13,738 nt of DNA from CAZWBR01 sp964404205 (lineage in GTDB: Bacteria > Bacteroidota > Bacteroidia > Bacteroidales > Prolixibacteraceae), in assembly GCA_964404205.1 (NCBI GenBank), contig CAYOJD010000088.1, positions 1 to 13,738 of the forward strand, written 5' to 3'. Positions 1-7,258 of the stretch are shown here, piece after piece; within the stretch, counting starts at the first letter, position 1, and each line of letters opens with the position of its first letter. Both the position numbers and the translations under genes were made by a program. The notes beneath the pieces are model-generated. The model ran no database searches. It was not told the DNA's origin and worked only from the letters and a program-made list of their open reading frames with translations.

Positions 1-10
1 AAATAATAAC

Positions 11-571
11 CTATTTAATAAATGGGGTACCCGAAGGCAGTACTACCTTTCCGGCCAAATCGTTGATAATGATAGATGCCATCATGTACCAGGCCATTAA
101 GGCACAAAAAATCAACTCGTAACCTGCTACCTTAATTAATGCGGGATTGACCAGCAATCCGAGAACCAACAGGATAAATCCCACTAAAAGCAAACCGAAG
201 GTGATGGCCATTGCTTTATGAACGCGCAGTGAGGCGATAAACATGATTACGGTGTACAATGTCCAGACCAGCATATAGAGGCCCAATTCGGCATGACTGG
301 TTTCATATACTTTCAGGAAATTCAGCACCCAAATAATGGAAAGGCCAATCCAGAAAGCGCCATACGCAACAAAAGCGCTGTACCCGAAGTTATTTCCCAT
401 TTTCTGTTCCTGAAAACCAGCAATCATCTGTGCCAGACCGCCAAAAACAATACCCATTGCCAGCACGGGGCCAAGGCCACAGATTCCGATATTGTGCAGT
501 TGAAGCAATAAAGTTGTCAAACCAAAACCTGCCAGCCCTACCACTGCAGGATTACCCATCTTTTTTTCCAT
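11..571 (-). CDS. satP: Acetate/succinate uptake transporter, SatP/YaaH (GPR1/FUN34) family
   Basis: 186 aa, close to the length of Escherichia coli SatP. The N-terminal family signature is visible as NPAVVGL (residues 7-13). Six hydrophobic segments follow, with small-residue-rich stretches such as GICGLGPVLAMGIVFGGLAQMIAG, whose glycines and alanines are typical of this hexameric inner-membrane channel family. Known members move acetate, and sometimes succinate, with protons. It lies downstream of the catabolic cluster on the same strand, 143 bp after the zinc dehydrogenase stop, but has its own Bacteroidota promoter, so it may be expressed separately. A role in taking up or releasing acetate formed from the acyl-CoA product of the neighbouring dehydrogenase complex is inferred. 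The start at 571 is preferred because it follows the promoter by about 17 nt; an internal Met at residue 5 is possible. The family call is secure, the substrate less so. Confidence 0.9.
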   Translation of the reverse strand: MEKKMGNPAVVGLAGFGLTTLLLQLHNIGICGLGPVLAMGIVFGGLAQMIAGFQEQKMGNNFGYSAFVAYGAFWIGLSIIWVLNFLKVYETSHAELGLYMLVWTLYTVIMFIASLRVHKAMAITFGLLLVGFILLVLGLLVNPALIKVAGYELIFCALMAWYMMASIIINDLAGKVVLPSGTPFIK

Positions 572-594
572 GAATTGTTAAATTTTTTCGCGCG

Positions 595-624
595 CAAAGA
601 TAGAAGATTTGCATTGCTTTCAAA
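595..624 (-). promoter_or_regulatory. Predicted Bacteroidota promoter for satP
   Basis: On the minus strand TATCTTTG (595-602) matches the TAnnTTTG -7 element exactly, and TTTG (621-624) lies 18 nt upstream as the -33 element. The expected transcript start is near 588, leaving a short leader before the ATG at 571. The rest of the 572-714 spacer shows no gene and no convincing terminator hairpin. Confidence 0.65.
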
Positions 625-714
625 CAGTGCCACAACAAAGCAAATTGTATCTCTGCCAGAAGCAACACTCCTGACCAAACATCCGGAAAATCAACAGAAA
701 ATTAGACGATTTTG

Positions 715-1992
715 TTATTCATTCAAATTAACTGCATTGGCCAACAGATAAGCTTCAGCCTCAATGCTCCACAGTCCGTTGTGACGGTCGCATATTTCGC
801 CCAACCGGGCATATACCGGATTGGTTTTTCCCCTTTCGGCAAAATTGGCTATGGCTGTCAATGGCATTTCGATATGATTATAAATCAATTTTTTCCCTCC
901 GGGGATTTCGGGAAGGTGAAGCGTTGCCTCAATTACAGCATTGAGTCCGCCAATATGGGTTACCAGGCCAGCCGGGTCGAGTCCTTTGGCCATAATTTCG
1001 AGCGCCTCTTTCATATCGTCGGTATTGCCCCCCGAAGTGCCTACCAGATGGGTATAAGCATAATGAACATTGTAAAAATTCATTTTAGCGCTCAGGTTGG
1101 GGTCTGACGGGCCGGCAAAGAAATTCAGGCAGCCATCGAAAGCCAGAATGGCATCACCCTGCTCAATTACCGGCGCTACCGGTGCAAAAACAAATACATC
1201 GTCGTAGCCGGTTCCTTCCGCAAGCTTTTTCAATTCCTCAACCGGGTTATCGATACGGGTATTGAGATAGACCAATTTGATCCCTTTTCGGGAAGCCTCC
1301 TCGACGGTGTAAATCGAGGCGGCACGGTCGAGACGGGCCTGGTCGATATCGCTTACCACACATAGCTTAGGCTTACGGTCTGCTCGATTTATCACATAAT
1401 TGATGGCGGCCAGTCCCATCGGCCCGACTCCTGCCAGAATAGCCATTTTCCCTCCGTCGACAATCTCCATTTTATGGATATAAGAGCCGGGAGTGGTATG
1501 ATAATTGGCATGCATGGCGCCAATCACGCACGAAAGGGGTTCGGCCAGCGAGGCCGGATAGAAACCGGGACCATCATACGCCAACAGGCAATCCTGCACA
1601 AGCACATCTTTGGGGATAATCACATAAGTAGCATCGCCGCCAATATGCGGATATGAATAACCCGGCGCGCTTAGCACGCCCACAGGACCATTTTCGTAAT
1701 AGATAGCCGGCTGAATAGAGAACTTATCACCAACATTGTATTGATGTTGCCAGTTGGCACCAATGGCCACCAGTTCGCCTGCAAATTCATGACCAATGAT
1801 AATGGGGTTTTCGGCCACGTTATCGGGAATCCGTTTATGGTCGGTACCCTGCGTAGCTGCCTTGTACGACGACATGCAGAGCGAATCGCAAATCACCTTT
1901 GCCAGTATTTCGTCATCCGTAATGGCTGGCAACTCAAATGTTTCGAGCCGAAGATCTTTTTTCCCGTATAAACGTACTGCTTTGGTTTTCAT
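715..1992 (-). CDS. Zinc-dependent dehydrogenase, L-sorbose-1-phosphate reductase (SorE)-like
   Basis: 425 aa, a medium-chain dehydrogenase/reductase. Likely catalytic zinc ligands are C39 (SLCMS), H68-E69 (GHEF) and E151 (EPLSC). The structural-zinc four-cysteine lobe of ordinary alcohol dehydrogenases is missing: residues 90-120 hold no cysteine. A nucleotide-binding turn GVGPMG is at 188-193. The opening (KAVRLYGKKDLRLETFELP) and the stretches GHEFAGELVAIG, APGYSY, GGDATYVIIP and EPLSCVIGAMHANYH resemble the SorE group as I recall it; SorE reduces L-sorbose 1-phosphate to glucitol 6-phosphate. It is the last gene of the cluster, after an SDR that resembles the SorD partner of that pathway. 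No PTS or sugar kinase gene is in the window, so the true substrate may be another polyol, ketose or keto-acid. Family is confident; substrate is open. Confidence 0.85.
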   Translation of the reverse strand: MKTKAVRLYGKKDLRLETFELPAITDDEILAKVICDSLCMSSYKAATQGTDHKRIPDNVAENPIIIGHEFAGELVAIGANWQHQYNVGDKFSIQPAIYYENGPVGVLSAPGYSYPHIGGDATYVIIPKDVLVQDCLLAYDGPGFYPASLAEPLSCVIGAMHANYHTTPGSYIHKMEIVDGGKMAILAGVGPMGLAAINYVINRADRKPKLCVVSDIDQARLDRAASIYTVEEASRKGIKLVYLNTRIDNPVEELKKLAEGTGYDDVFVFAPVAPVIEQGDAILAFDGCLNFFAGPSDPNLSAKMNFYNVHYAYTHLVGTSGGNTDDMKEALEIMAKGLDPAGLVTHIGGLNAVIEATLHLPEIPGGKKLIYNHIEMPLTAIANFAERGKTNPVYARLGEICDRHNGLWSIEAEAYLLANAVNLNE

Positions 1993-2008
1993 ATTGTCTC
2001 AATTTAAG

Positions 2009-2064
2009 CGCTGCAAGCCTCGGGTTACATGCTTCAAGCAGCTTGCGGCTTTCAGCGTGAAGCT
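2009..2064. repeat. Heptad-periodic, palindrome-rich spacer repeat
   Basis: The 73-bp spacer between the SDR stop and the zinc dehydrogenase start is almost filled by eight degenerate 7-bp units, such as CGCTGCA, TGCTTCA, AGCAGCT, TGCGGCT, TTCAGCG and TGAAGCT. The array ends one base before the SDR stop codon. Arms at 2009-2019 and 2047-2057 pair over 11 bp with one mismatch, and CAAGC-A-GCTTG (2035-2045) is a smaller inverted repeat inside. No TAnnTTTG promoter is seen here, so the downstream gene is probably co-transcribed. Confidence 0.6.
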
Positions 2065-2065
2065 T

Positions 2066-3238
2066 TTAATTCAACATATTTTGCCCGCCCGTAACCGGAA
2101 CTGCCTGTCCTGTTTCATACTCCTGTTCGATGATGTAATAGATGGCCCGTACCACATCGACAACACGGCATCCACGGCCTGCCGGAACCTGCGCTTCGTA
2201 AAAAGCCTTTACATCGCCTATATTTTTAGCTCCGGGAACCTTTCCTGCCCGCAGATACTGCAAAAACAAACCTTTTTCAGGGTCGCTCCAGAGCGGACCT
2301 TCGAAGAAATTGCCCGGACAAATAGAGTTGACTTTAATTTTAAAAGGCATCAACTCCATGGCAAAACTCTGGGTAAGACCAATGCCACCAAACTTTCCGC
2401 CAGCATAGGCAAAATTGCGGTTGCTTCCTTTCAGTCCCGATTTGGAATTGATTTGAATAATATCGGTAAAATAATCGTGTCGGTAACGCGACTGTTGCTT
2501 CATTACTGCCGAAGCATATTTGGCACAGAAAAAGTAGCCTTTATAGTTAACATCGGTCATCAGGGCAAAGGTTTCAGGCGACATCTCATCCAATCCACCG
2601 GCACGCAAAATACCGGCATTGCTGACGATGATATCGAGCCCCCCGAAATGTTGCACCGTTTCCGTTATCATATTTTCGACCGAAGCAGCATCGGCCACAT
2701 TCACCTTGATGAAAAAGGCGCCGTTGGCCTGTTTTTTGGTTTTCAGCGAAGCAACCATCTGCGGCCCCACCTCTTCGTTTAAATCGGCAATTACCACATT
2801 CGCCCCCTGTTCGTGAAGCATTTCGGCAATCCCTCCGCCAAATCCCTGTGCCCCTCCGGTTACCACCACAATTTTATTGGCCATGCGCCCATGCACCACA
2901 CGGGCGGCTTCGAATGGTTTACCCAACAGAATATCGAGCCACGCAGCCGTTTCGGCAAGCGCCACCAAACCAATCCCTTTCAGCAAAACATAATCGGGAT
3001 GAATAAACCGGCTATCGAACCAGGCCGATAGTTTTACTTCGAGGTCGGCAATCATTTCATCGGGTTGTGTCGTTTCATCGACCACCAGAACGGTAGCCTC
3101 TTTTTTGACAAATGGTAAGGTATGCCATGCTTCGGCATCTTCTACAATGCGGCTGTCGAAACGAGCCAGCAACACCTTCTCTTTCGAAGCCAGCATTCGC
3201 AGTGCCGGAATAACCTTGCCTATAATTTCTCTGTTCAT
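2066..3238 (-). CDS. Short-chain dehydrogenase (SorD-like) with ~118-residue N-terminal extension
   Basis: 390 aa. Residues from about 120 form a complete classical SDR: TGGAQGFG (127-134) is the cofactor-binding turn, D152 at the end of strand 2 favours NAD(H), NAG is at 207-209, and the catalytic set is S265, Y278 and K282. Classical SDRs are about 250 aa, so the first ~118 residues are extra. That part includes PDYVLLKGIGLVALAETA (81-98), which recalls the segment just before the SDR domain in RhaE-type class II aldolase/SDR fusions; this comparison is from memory. No aldolase zinc-histidine motif is present, so the extension would be a remnant or an independent accessory domain. The start overlaps the stop of the PHP gene by 4 bp (ATGA), indicating translational coupling. 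A glucitol-6-phosphate dehydrogenase-like oxidation is plausible beside a SorE-like enzyme but unproven. Confidence 0.82.
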   Translation of the reverse strand: MNREIIGKVIPALRMLASKEKVLLARFDSRIVEDAEAWHTLPFVKKEATVLVVDETTQPDEMIADLEVKLSAWFDSRFIHPDYVLLKGIGLVALAETAAWLDILLGKPFEAARVVHGRMANKIVVVTGGAQGFGGGIAEMLHEQGANVVIADLNEEVGPQMVASLKTKKQANGAFFIKVNVADAASVENMITETVQHFGGLDIIVSNAGILRAGGLDEMSPETFALMTDVNYKGYFFCAKYASAVMKQQSRYRHDYFTDIIQINSKSGLKGSNRNFAYAGGKFGGIGLTQSFAMELMPFKIKVNSICPGNFFEGPLWSDPEKGLFLQYLRAGKVPGAKNIGDVKAFYEAQVPAGRGCRVVDVVRAIYYIIEQEYETGQAVPVTGGQNMLN

Positions 3239-4470
3239 ATACCCAATTTTACAACAAATTCGATGAGCGCCTCGCCCAGTACTACATAAGCCTCTCGGTT
3301 GGCCAGATCGGCTTTACCCGAACTGTCGAGATACCCCTTTCCGGTAGTGGCCACCAAATATTGATGTGCAGCCACCACGCAGGCTCCCTGATAGTTAATA
3401 TCGACCAACAGTGGAGACAATGGGGTTTTACCGCGGGCAAAGAGCGTTATCGGCTCCATAGCCGGCGTGTTGTGTTCGGTACCCAGTGTTACCACAAACC
3501 CTTTCTGGTAAAAATAGAGGGCATACGCTTCGAGTACAGCCAGCGAATTTCTTGTCGTTATCAACTCAACCGACCAGATATTCCGTTGTTGCAACAGCTC
3601 GGCTACCCGCTCAAGAGGTGCTTCGAAATCGGTAAACTGGCCATTGGCATCATCGGCCAGAAATGGATAGGTAGGTATGCCGCCTGCATTGCGAATCATT
3701 GCACAAACCATCTCCATATCGAGAAATGCCTCAGGGCTTTCAGGGACAAAAGCTGCACCACCAGCCTTTAGCAGATTACCGCGCAACTCATTCTCGACCG
3801 CTGCGGCATCGTCGATATTCGATTTCAATGCTTTGCCGCCAAACAACCTTTGGTAAAAAGCTTTCTGGCTTTCGCCTGAAGGAAACGCCGCCGACACCTT
3901 TTCGCGCAGTGCTTTGGCCAGATGACGTTCGCGAATCATTCCACGTGTCATCTCCGTCAGAATCGTATCGTAATCGAGCGAAAAGCCAGCCTCTGCCTCT
4001 GCGAGTAAACCATTCAGTTTCGTACACATCCGGCCCACATGGCTGTTCGACTCCGTCTGGACAGCTTTCAGCGACGACGCATAGGGTTCGTCCATTTGGG
4101 GAGGGAAAGCCAATCCTTTACCACTCAAATAGGTCCGTCCCGGATTGTTGGGATCGTTGACCCTGATGCCCTTGGCCTGATCGTCACGGTTCAGACTGAT
4201 ATATTCTATATTGAACAGCGGGAAAAGCTTACGGGACAGAGATTGCCCTGCCCATTCGGCGTAACCGTCAGTCGTATAGAAATCGTTGATCCCGACTATC
4301 CTTACATTTTCGGCCAATGCCATATCAAGGGCCTGCGGGATTGAGTCGAAAGCACTGAACGAGTAGGGCGTATGCAAATGGGCATTCACCAAGCGTGGCT
4401 GACCGTCGCCATTTACGGCATACCATTTCAGCAGTTTATCCTTTTCAGGAAATATATCGTAAAATTTCAT
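3235..4470 (-). CDS. PHP-domain metal-dependent hydrolase-like protein, function unknown
   Basis: 411 aa from the ATG at 4470. A start 9 codons upstream is open, but it would begin inside the heptad repeat of the spacer, so the inner ATG is chosen. PHP-like motifs are visible: NAHLHTPYSF (29-38, with HLH at 31-33), GINDFYTTDGY (60-70), FNIEYIS (86-92) and, far downstream, GTEHNT (330-335). A long insert (about 95-260) contains RERHLAKALREK (180-191). Where many PHP phosphoesterases have a histidine after motif 3, this protein reads GIPTYPFL (264-271) with no histidine, so the metal site may be incomplete or rearranged. Known PHP proteins include histidinol phosphatase, polymerase exonuclease domains and small-molecule phosphoesterases. 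Its place between a dehydrogenase complex and two sugar-type dehydrogenases suggests a hydrolytic or phosphoesterase step in the same pathway (inference). I recognise the fold, not the function. Confidence 0.72.
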   Translation of the reverse strand: MKFYDIFPEKDKLLKWYAVNGDGQPRLVNAHLHTPYSFSAFDSIPQALDMALAENVRIVGINDFYTTDGYAEWAGQSLSRKLFPLFNIEYISLNRDDQAKGIRVNDPNNPGRTYLSGKGLAFPPQMDEPYASSLKAVQTESNSHVGRMCTKLNGLLAEAEAGFSLDYDTILTEMTRGMIRERHLAKALREKVSAAFPSGESQKAFYQRLFGGKALKSNIDDAAAVENELRGNLLKAGGAAFVPESPEAFLDMEMVCAMIRNAGGIPTYPFLADDANGQFTDFEAPLERVAELLQQRNIWSVELITTRNSLAVLEAYALYFYQKGFVVTLGTEHNTPAMEPITLFARGKTPLSPLLVDINYQGACVVAAHQYLVATTGKGYLDSSGKADLANREAYVVLGEALIEFVVKLGI

Positions 4471-4483
4471 GTTCTCTGTTTTT

Positions 4484-4555
4484 GATTCAAGTATCAAGTA
4501 TCAGGTATCAAGAAACTGTACGAATAGTGTTCTGAGTCTTGTGTCGTGATACTTG
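4484..4555. repeat. 7-bp tandem repeat GTATCAA with distal inverted copy
   Basis: In the 100-bp spacer between the E1 stop and the PHP start, the units GATTCAA, GTATCAA, GTATCAG and GTATCAA run head to tail (4484-4511). TGATACTTG (4547-4555) is the exact reverse complement of CAAGTATCA (4488-4496), so the spacer could fold. No TAnnTTTG promoter is seen in the spacer. Confidence 0.7.
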
Positions 4556-4570
4556 TGTCTGCTGCCTAAA

Positions 4571-7039
4571 TCACACGCCCAACTTAGCCCGGCGAATCTG
4601 CTCTGCATCGGTATAGTTCTGCGCAGGCACATGACCTTTCAGCGGGACAATCTTTTCGTGAATGGCATCGATAAACCACTCCGGCTGAGGGAAGAATGCC
4701 TCTTCGAGTTCGTAGGCCGGTGTAATCCAGTTGCGCGAACCGACCACCACCGGCGGGGCATCGAGATAATTGAATGCCAGTTCGGTGATGTTGCGTGCCA
4801 GTTCGTTCAGGAACGAGCCACGTGAATTGGCATCGCCCGACACAATAATCCGGCCGGTTTTCTTCACCGATTCAATCACCTTTTCGTAGTTGAAGGGCAC
4901 CAGCGAACGGGCATCTATCACTTCGGCCGAAAGGCCATACTTTTCGTCGAGGATTTTGGCAGCCTCCAGCGCACGATAAAGTGTTGCGCCAATGGTCAGA
5001 ATGGTTACATCCTTCCCTGCCCTTTTGATATCGGGTTCACCAAAAGGAATTTCGTAATAGCCTTCCGGAACGCCCCCTTCGTGGAACTGTTCGCCAATAT
5101 CGTAAATGCGCTGGCTCTCGAAATAGATAACCGGATCGGTTCCCTGAAGCGCACTGTTCATCAATCCTTTGGCATCGTAGGGCGTAGCCGGAAAAACAAC
5201 TTTCAATCCGGGAATATGGGCTACCAGCGAAGTCCAGTCCTGCGAGTGTTGAGCCCCGTATTTCGAACCCACCGAAACGCGAACCACGACAGGCATGGTC
5301 AGCACATTGCCGCTCATGGCCTGCCACTTGGGCAACTGGTTAAACACCTCATCGCCGCAGCGGCCCAGAAAATCGCAATACATAATTTCAGGGATTACGC
5401 GACCGCCACACATGGCATACCCAATGGCCGTACCGATAATTGATGCTTCTGAAATAGGCGAATTGAAGAGCCGGTGGTAAGGCAACGCCTCCGTTAATCC
5501 GCGATAGACGGCAAACGCGCCACCCCAGTCGCGGTTCTCTTCGCCATAAGCCACCAATGTGGGGTCTTTATAATAGCGATCGACAATGGCTTCGAAGATA
5601 CCATCGCGAAGCTGATACTGTTTCATTTTCGAGAATGGCTTCCCTGCACTGTCGAAAGCAAAACGCTCTTTTTTTGCAATCTGCTGTACCCGGGGGTTCT
5701 CTGCTAGGGGATGGTTGACATCCGGTTGCCGTTTTTCCATCGCCTCAACCGAACGGTTCGAGAAAATCATCTCACCAATCTGCTCGGGCCGCTTGCGGAT
5801 ATCCATACGTGGCGACACCTCGTCGTTGATGGCCAGCGTCAACATGTCAACCATCAATGTTTTGATTTCGGCCCAAATACCCTCCAATTTTTCGGAAGAA
5901 GCCACTTCTGCATCCGTCAGGCTTTGAGCATAGGTTTTGATACAGTCTTGCTCCTGCCATGCTTCCACCTCCTCTTTCGAACGATAGGAGGAGGCATCGG
6001 AAGGCGAATGGCCACTGAAACGATAGGTCAGCACTTCGAGCAGAACCGGACCTTTTTTCGCTTCAATCAATTGCCTTTTACGCCGATAGGCATCGATAAC
6101 GGCCAGCGGGTTGTACCCATCGACACGCTCGGCGTGCATCTGTTCGGGATTGACACCTGCGCCAATGCGCGCCGCCATCCCGTAACCCATCGTTTCGCCG
6201 CAGGTCTGTCCGCCCATACCATATTGGTTATTCATCACATTGAAAATCACCGGAAGCCCGCCCTTCATTTCGTCGCTCCAAAGCTGGGTAAACTGATCCA
6301 TGGCAGCGAATGAGATACCTTCCCAAACGGGACCGCAAGCCATGGAAGCATCGCCAATATTGGCTACCACCATACCGGGTTTGCGGTTCACCTTTTTGTA
6401 AAGCGCAGCCCCGACTGCAATGTCGCCACTACCGCCTACAATAGCATTGTTGGGGTAAACGCCAAACGGGGTGAAAAAGGCATGCATACTGCCGCCCAAC
6501 CCTTTGTTGAAACCGGTTTCGCGGGCAAAGATCTCGGCCAGCGTGCCATAAATCAGAAAGCGGCGGGCTAACTCTTTTACCGGACCATCGAAATCTTTTT
6601 TTACCACCTTCAGTACCGTACCATTAAAGAACGATTCCATCACCTGCATCAGGGCAGGCTCATCGAGTTGGTGAATGGCGCTAAGCCCTTTGGCCAAAAT
6701 CTCGCCATGACTGCGGTGCGACCCAAAAATAAAATCATCGACCGTAAGGGTATAAGCCATACCCACTGCTGAGGCCTCCTGGCCAATAGAGAGGTGCGCC
6801 GGTCCGGGGTGGTCGTACGCAATACCACTGTATTCGCCGGTGGTTTTAATCAAATTGAGCATGGTTTCGAATTCGCGAATCACCACCATATCGTGATAGA
6901 TGCGGACCAACTCCTCGTTGGTAAAATTTGCCTGCTCTTCTTTAATGGTCTTTGCATACTGGTTTACCGGAATAGGCTGAAAGTTAATTTCGCCAGCCAA
7001 TCGGGCCACCTTCGGGTCGATAAATTGTACTTTGGGCAT
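4571..7039 (-). CDS. 2-oxo acid/acetoin-type dehydrogenase E1, fused alpha and beta subunits
   Basis: 822 aa, a single-chain thiamine diphosphate-dependent E1. The alpha half (about 40-410) has GSHRSHGE (106-113), GGSMH (182-186), the ThDP/Mg motif GDAS...NN (229-232 and 270-271) and FSGHSPSD (341-348). The beta half (about 473-822) has AYGEENRDWGG, the likely ThDP-activating glutamate E531 in SPISEAS, and AQHSQDW (596-602) with H598; this histidine context resembles pyruvate/acetoin E1 beta chains. The protein is about 120-160 aa longer than a simple alpha-beta fusion. The extra length comes from an N-terminal tail, about 40 residues inserted between SHRSHG and GGSMH, about 11 residues inside the ThDP motif, and a long alpha-beta linker (410-472). 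It lies downstream of E2 and E3, so a full complex is encoded. It would decarboxylate a 2-oxo acid, or cleave a diketone-like substrate, and pass the acyl group to E2; the substrate is not resolved. Confidence 0.88.
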   Translation of the reverse strand: MPKVQFIDPKVARLAGEINFQPIPVNQYAKTIKEEQANFTNEELVRIYHDMVVIREFETMLNLIKTTGEYSGIAYDHPGPAHLSIGQEASAVGMAYTLTVDDFIFGSHRSHGEILAKGLSAIHQLDEPALMQVMESFFNGTVLKVVKKDFDGPVKELARRFLIYGTLAEIFARETGFNKGLGGSMHAFFTPFGVYPNNAIVGGSGDIAVGAALYKKVNRKPGMVVANIGDASMACGPVWEGISFAAMDQFTQLWSDEMKGGLPVIFNVMNNQYGMGGQTCGETMGYGMAARIGAGVNPEQMHAERVDGYNPLAVIDAYRRKRQLIEAKKGPVLLEVLTYRFSGHSPSDASSYRSKEEVEAWQEQDCIKTYAQSLTDAEVASSEKLEGIWAEIKTLMVDMLTLAINDEVSPRMDIRKRPEQIGEMIFSNRSVEAMEKRQPDVNHPLAENPRVQQIAKKERFAFDSAGKPFSKMKQYQLRDGIFEAIVDRYYKDPTLVAYGEENRDWGGAFAVYRGLTEALPYHRLFNSPISEASIIGTAIGYAMCGGRVIPEIMYCDFLGRCGDEVFNQLPKWQAMSGNVLTMPVVVRVSVGSKYGAQHSQDWTSLVAHIPGLKVVFPATPYDAKGLMNSALQGTDPVIYFESQRIYDIGEQFHEGGVPEGYYEIPFGEPDIKRAGKDVTILTIGATLYRALEAAKILDEKYGLSAEVIDARSLVPFNYEKVIESVKKTGRIIVSGDANSRGSFLNELARNITELAFNYLDAPPVVVGSRNWITPAYELEEAFFPQPEWFIDAIHEKIVPLKGHVPAQNYTDAEQIRRAKLGV

Positions 7040-7073
7040 TGTATTTTAATATTAATTCATTCGTTTAAAGAGG

Positions 7074-7147
7074 TTAGACGTTAGACATTAGATAAAAAGT
7101 CTGATGTCTGAAGTCCGGCGTCTGATGACTTGCCTCAGATGTCAGTC
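7074..7147. repeat. Heptad repeats TTAGACR and GTCTGAW with imperfect hairpin
   Basis: Upstream of the E1 start, TTAGACG, TTAGACA and TTAGATA stand in tandem (7074-7094). After a short A-rich gap come the 7-bp units GTCTGAT, GTCTGAA, GTCCGGC and GTCTGAT (7099-7126), then weaker units to 7147. The two groups are nearly inverted: 7081-7092 and 7100-7111 pair over 12 positions around a 7-nt loop, with two T-G positions. On the transcribed strand those become A-C mismatches, so the RNA hairpin would be weaker than the DNA symmetry suggests. Confidence 0.65.
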
Positions 7148-7174
7148 AGCGGAGTGGCAAATGGCATCTATCCC

Positions 7175-7258
7175 CCGGCAATTGTCCGCCAGGCTTCGGC
7201 AACGCTCCGCCATACTCCGGCAATTGCCCGCCACATTCCGGTAATTGCCCGTTAGAAG
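7175..7258. repeat. Four 21-bp tandem repeats overlapping the E3 stop codon
   Basis: Four consecutive units of exactly 21 bp start at 7175, 7196, 7217 and 7238. The shared core is CCGGCAATTGCCCG, containing the palindrome GGCAATTGCC; the second unit is the most diverged. A weaker fifth copy may lie at 7154-7174. The last unit includes the stop codon of the E3 gene (7252-7254), so the array directly continues the end of that gene. Each unit can be read as three heptads. Confidence 0.8.

Noticed and set aside
2009..2057. Rho-independent terminator between the SDR and the zinc dehydrogenase
   Set aside because: The paired arms are 27 nt apart with a mismatch, and no T-run follows on the transcribed strand before the next gene starts.
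1796..2782. Long plus-strand open frame of 328 codons
   Set aside because: It lies antisense to the SDR and zinc dehydrogenase, spans their spacer, has no domain-like sequence, and both opposite frames are clear enzymes.
5711..6313. Plus-strand open frame of 200 codons inside the E1 region
   Set aside because: It is antisense to conserved E1 motifs, rich in His, Phe and Arg as expected of a shadow frame, and has no promoter.
7175..7258. CRISPR-like array
   Set aside because: The units are contiguous and imperfect with no spacers between them, and no cas gene is near.
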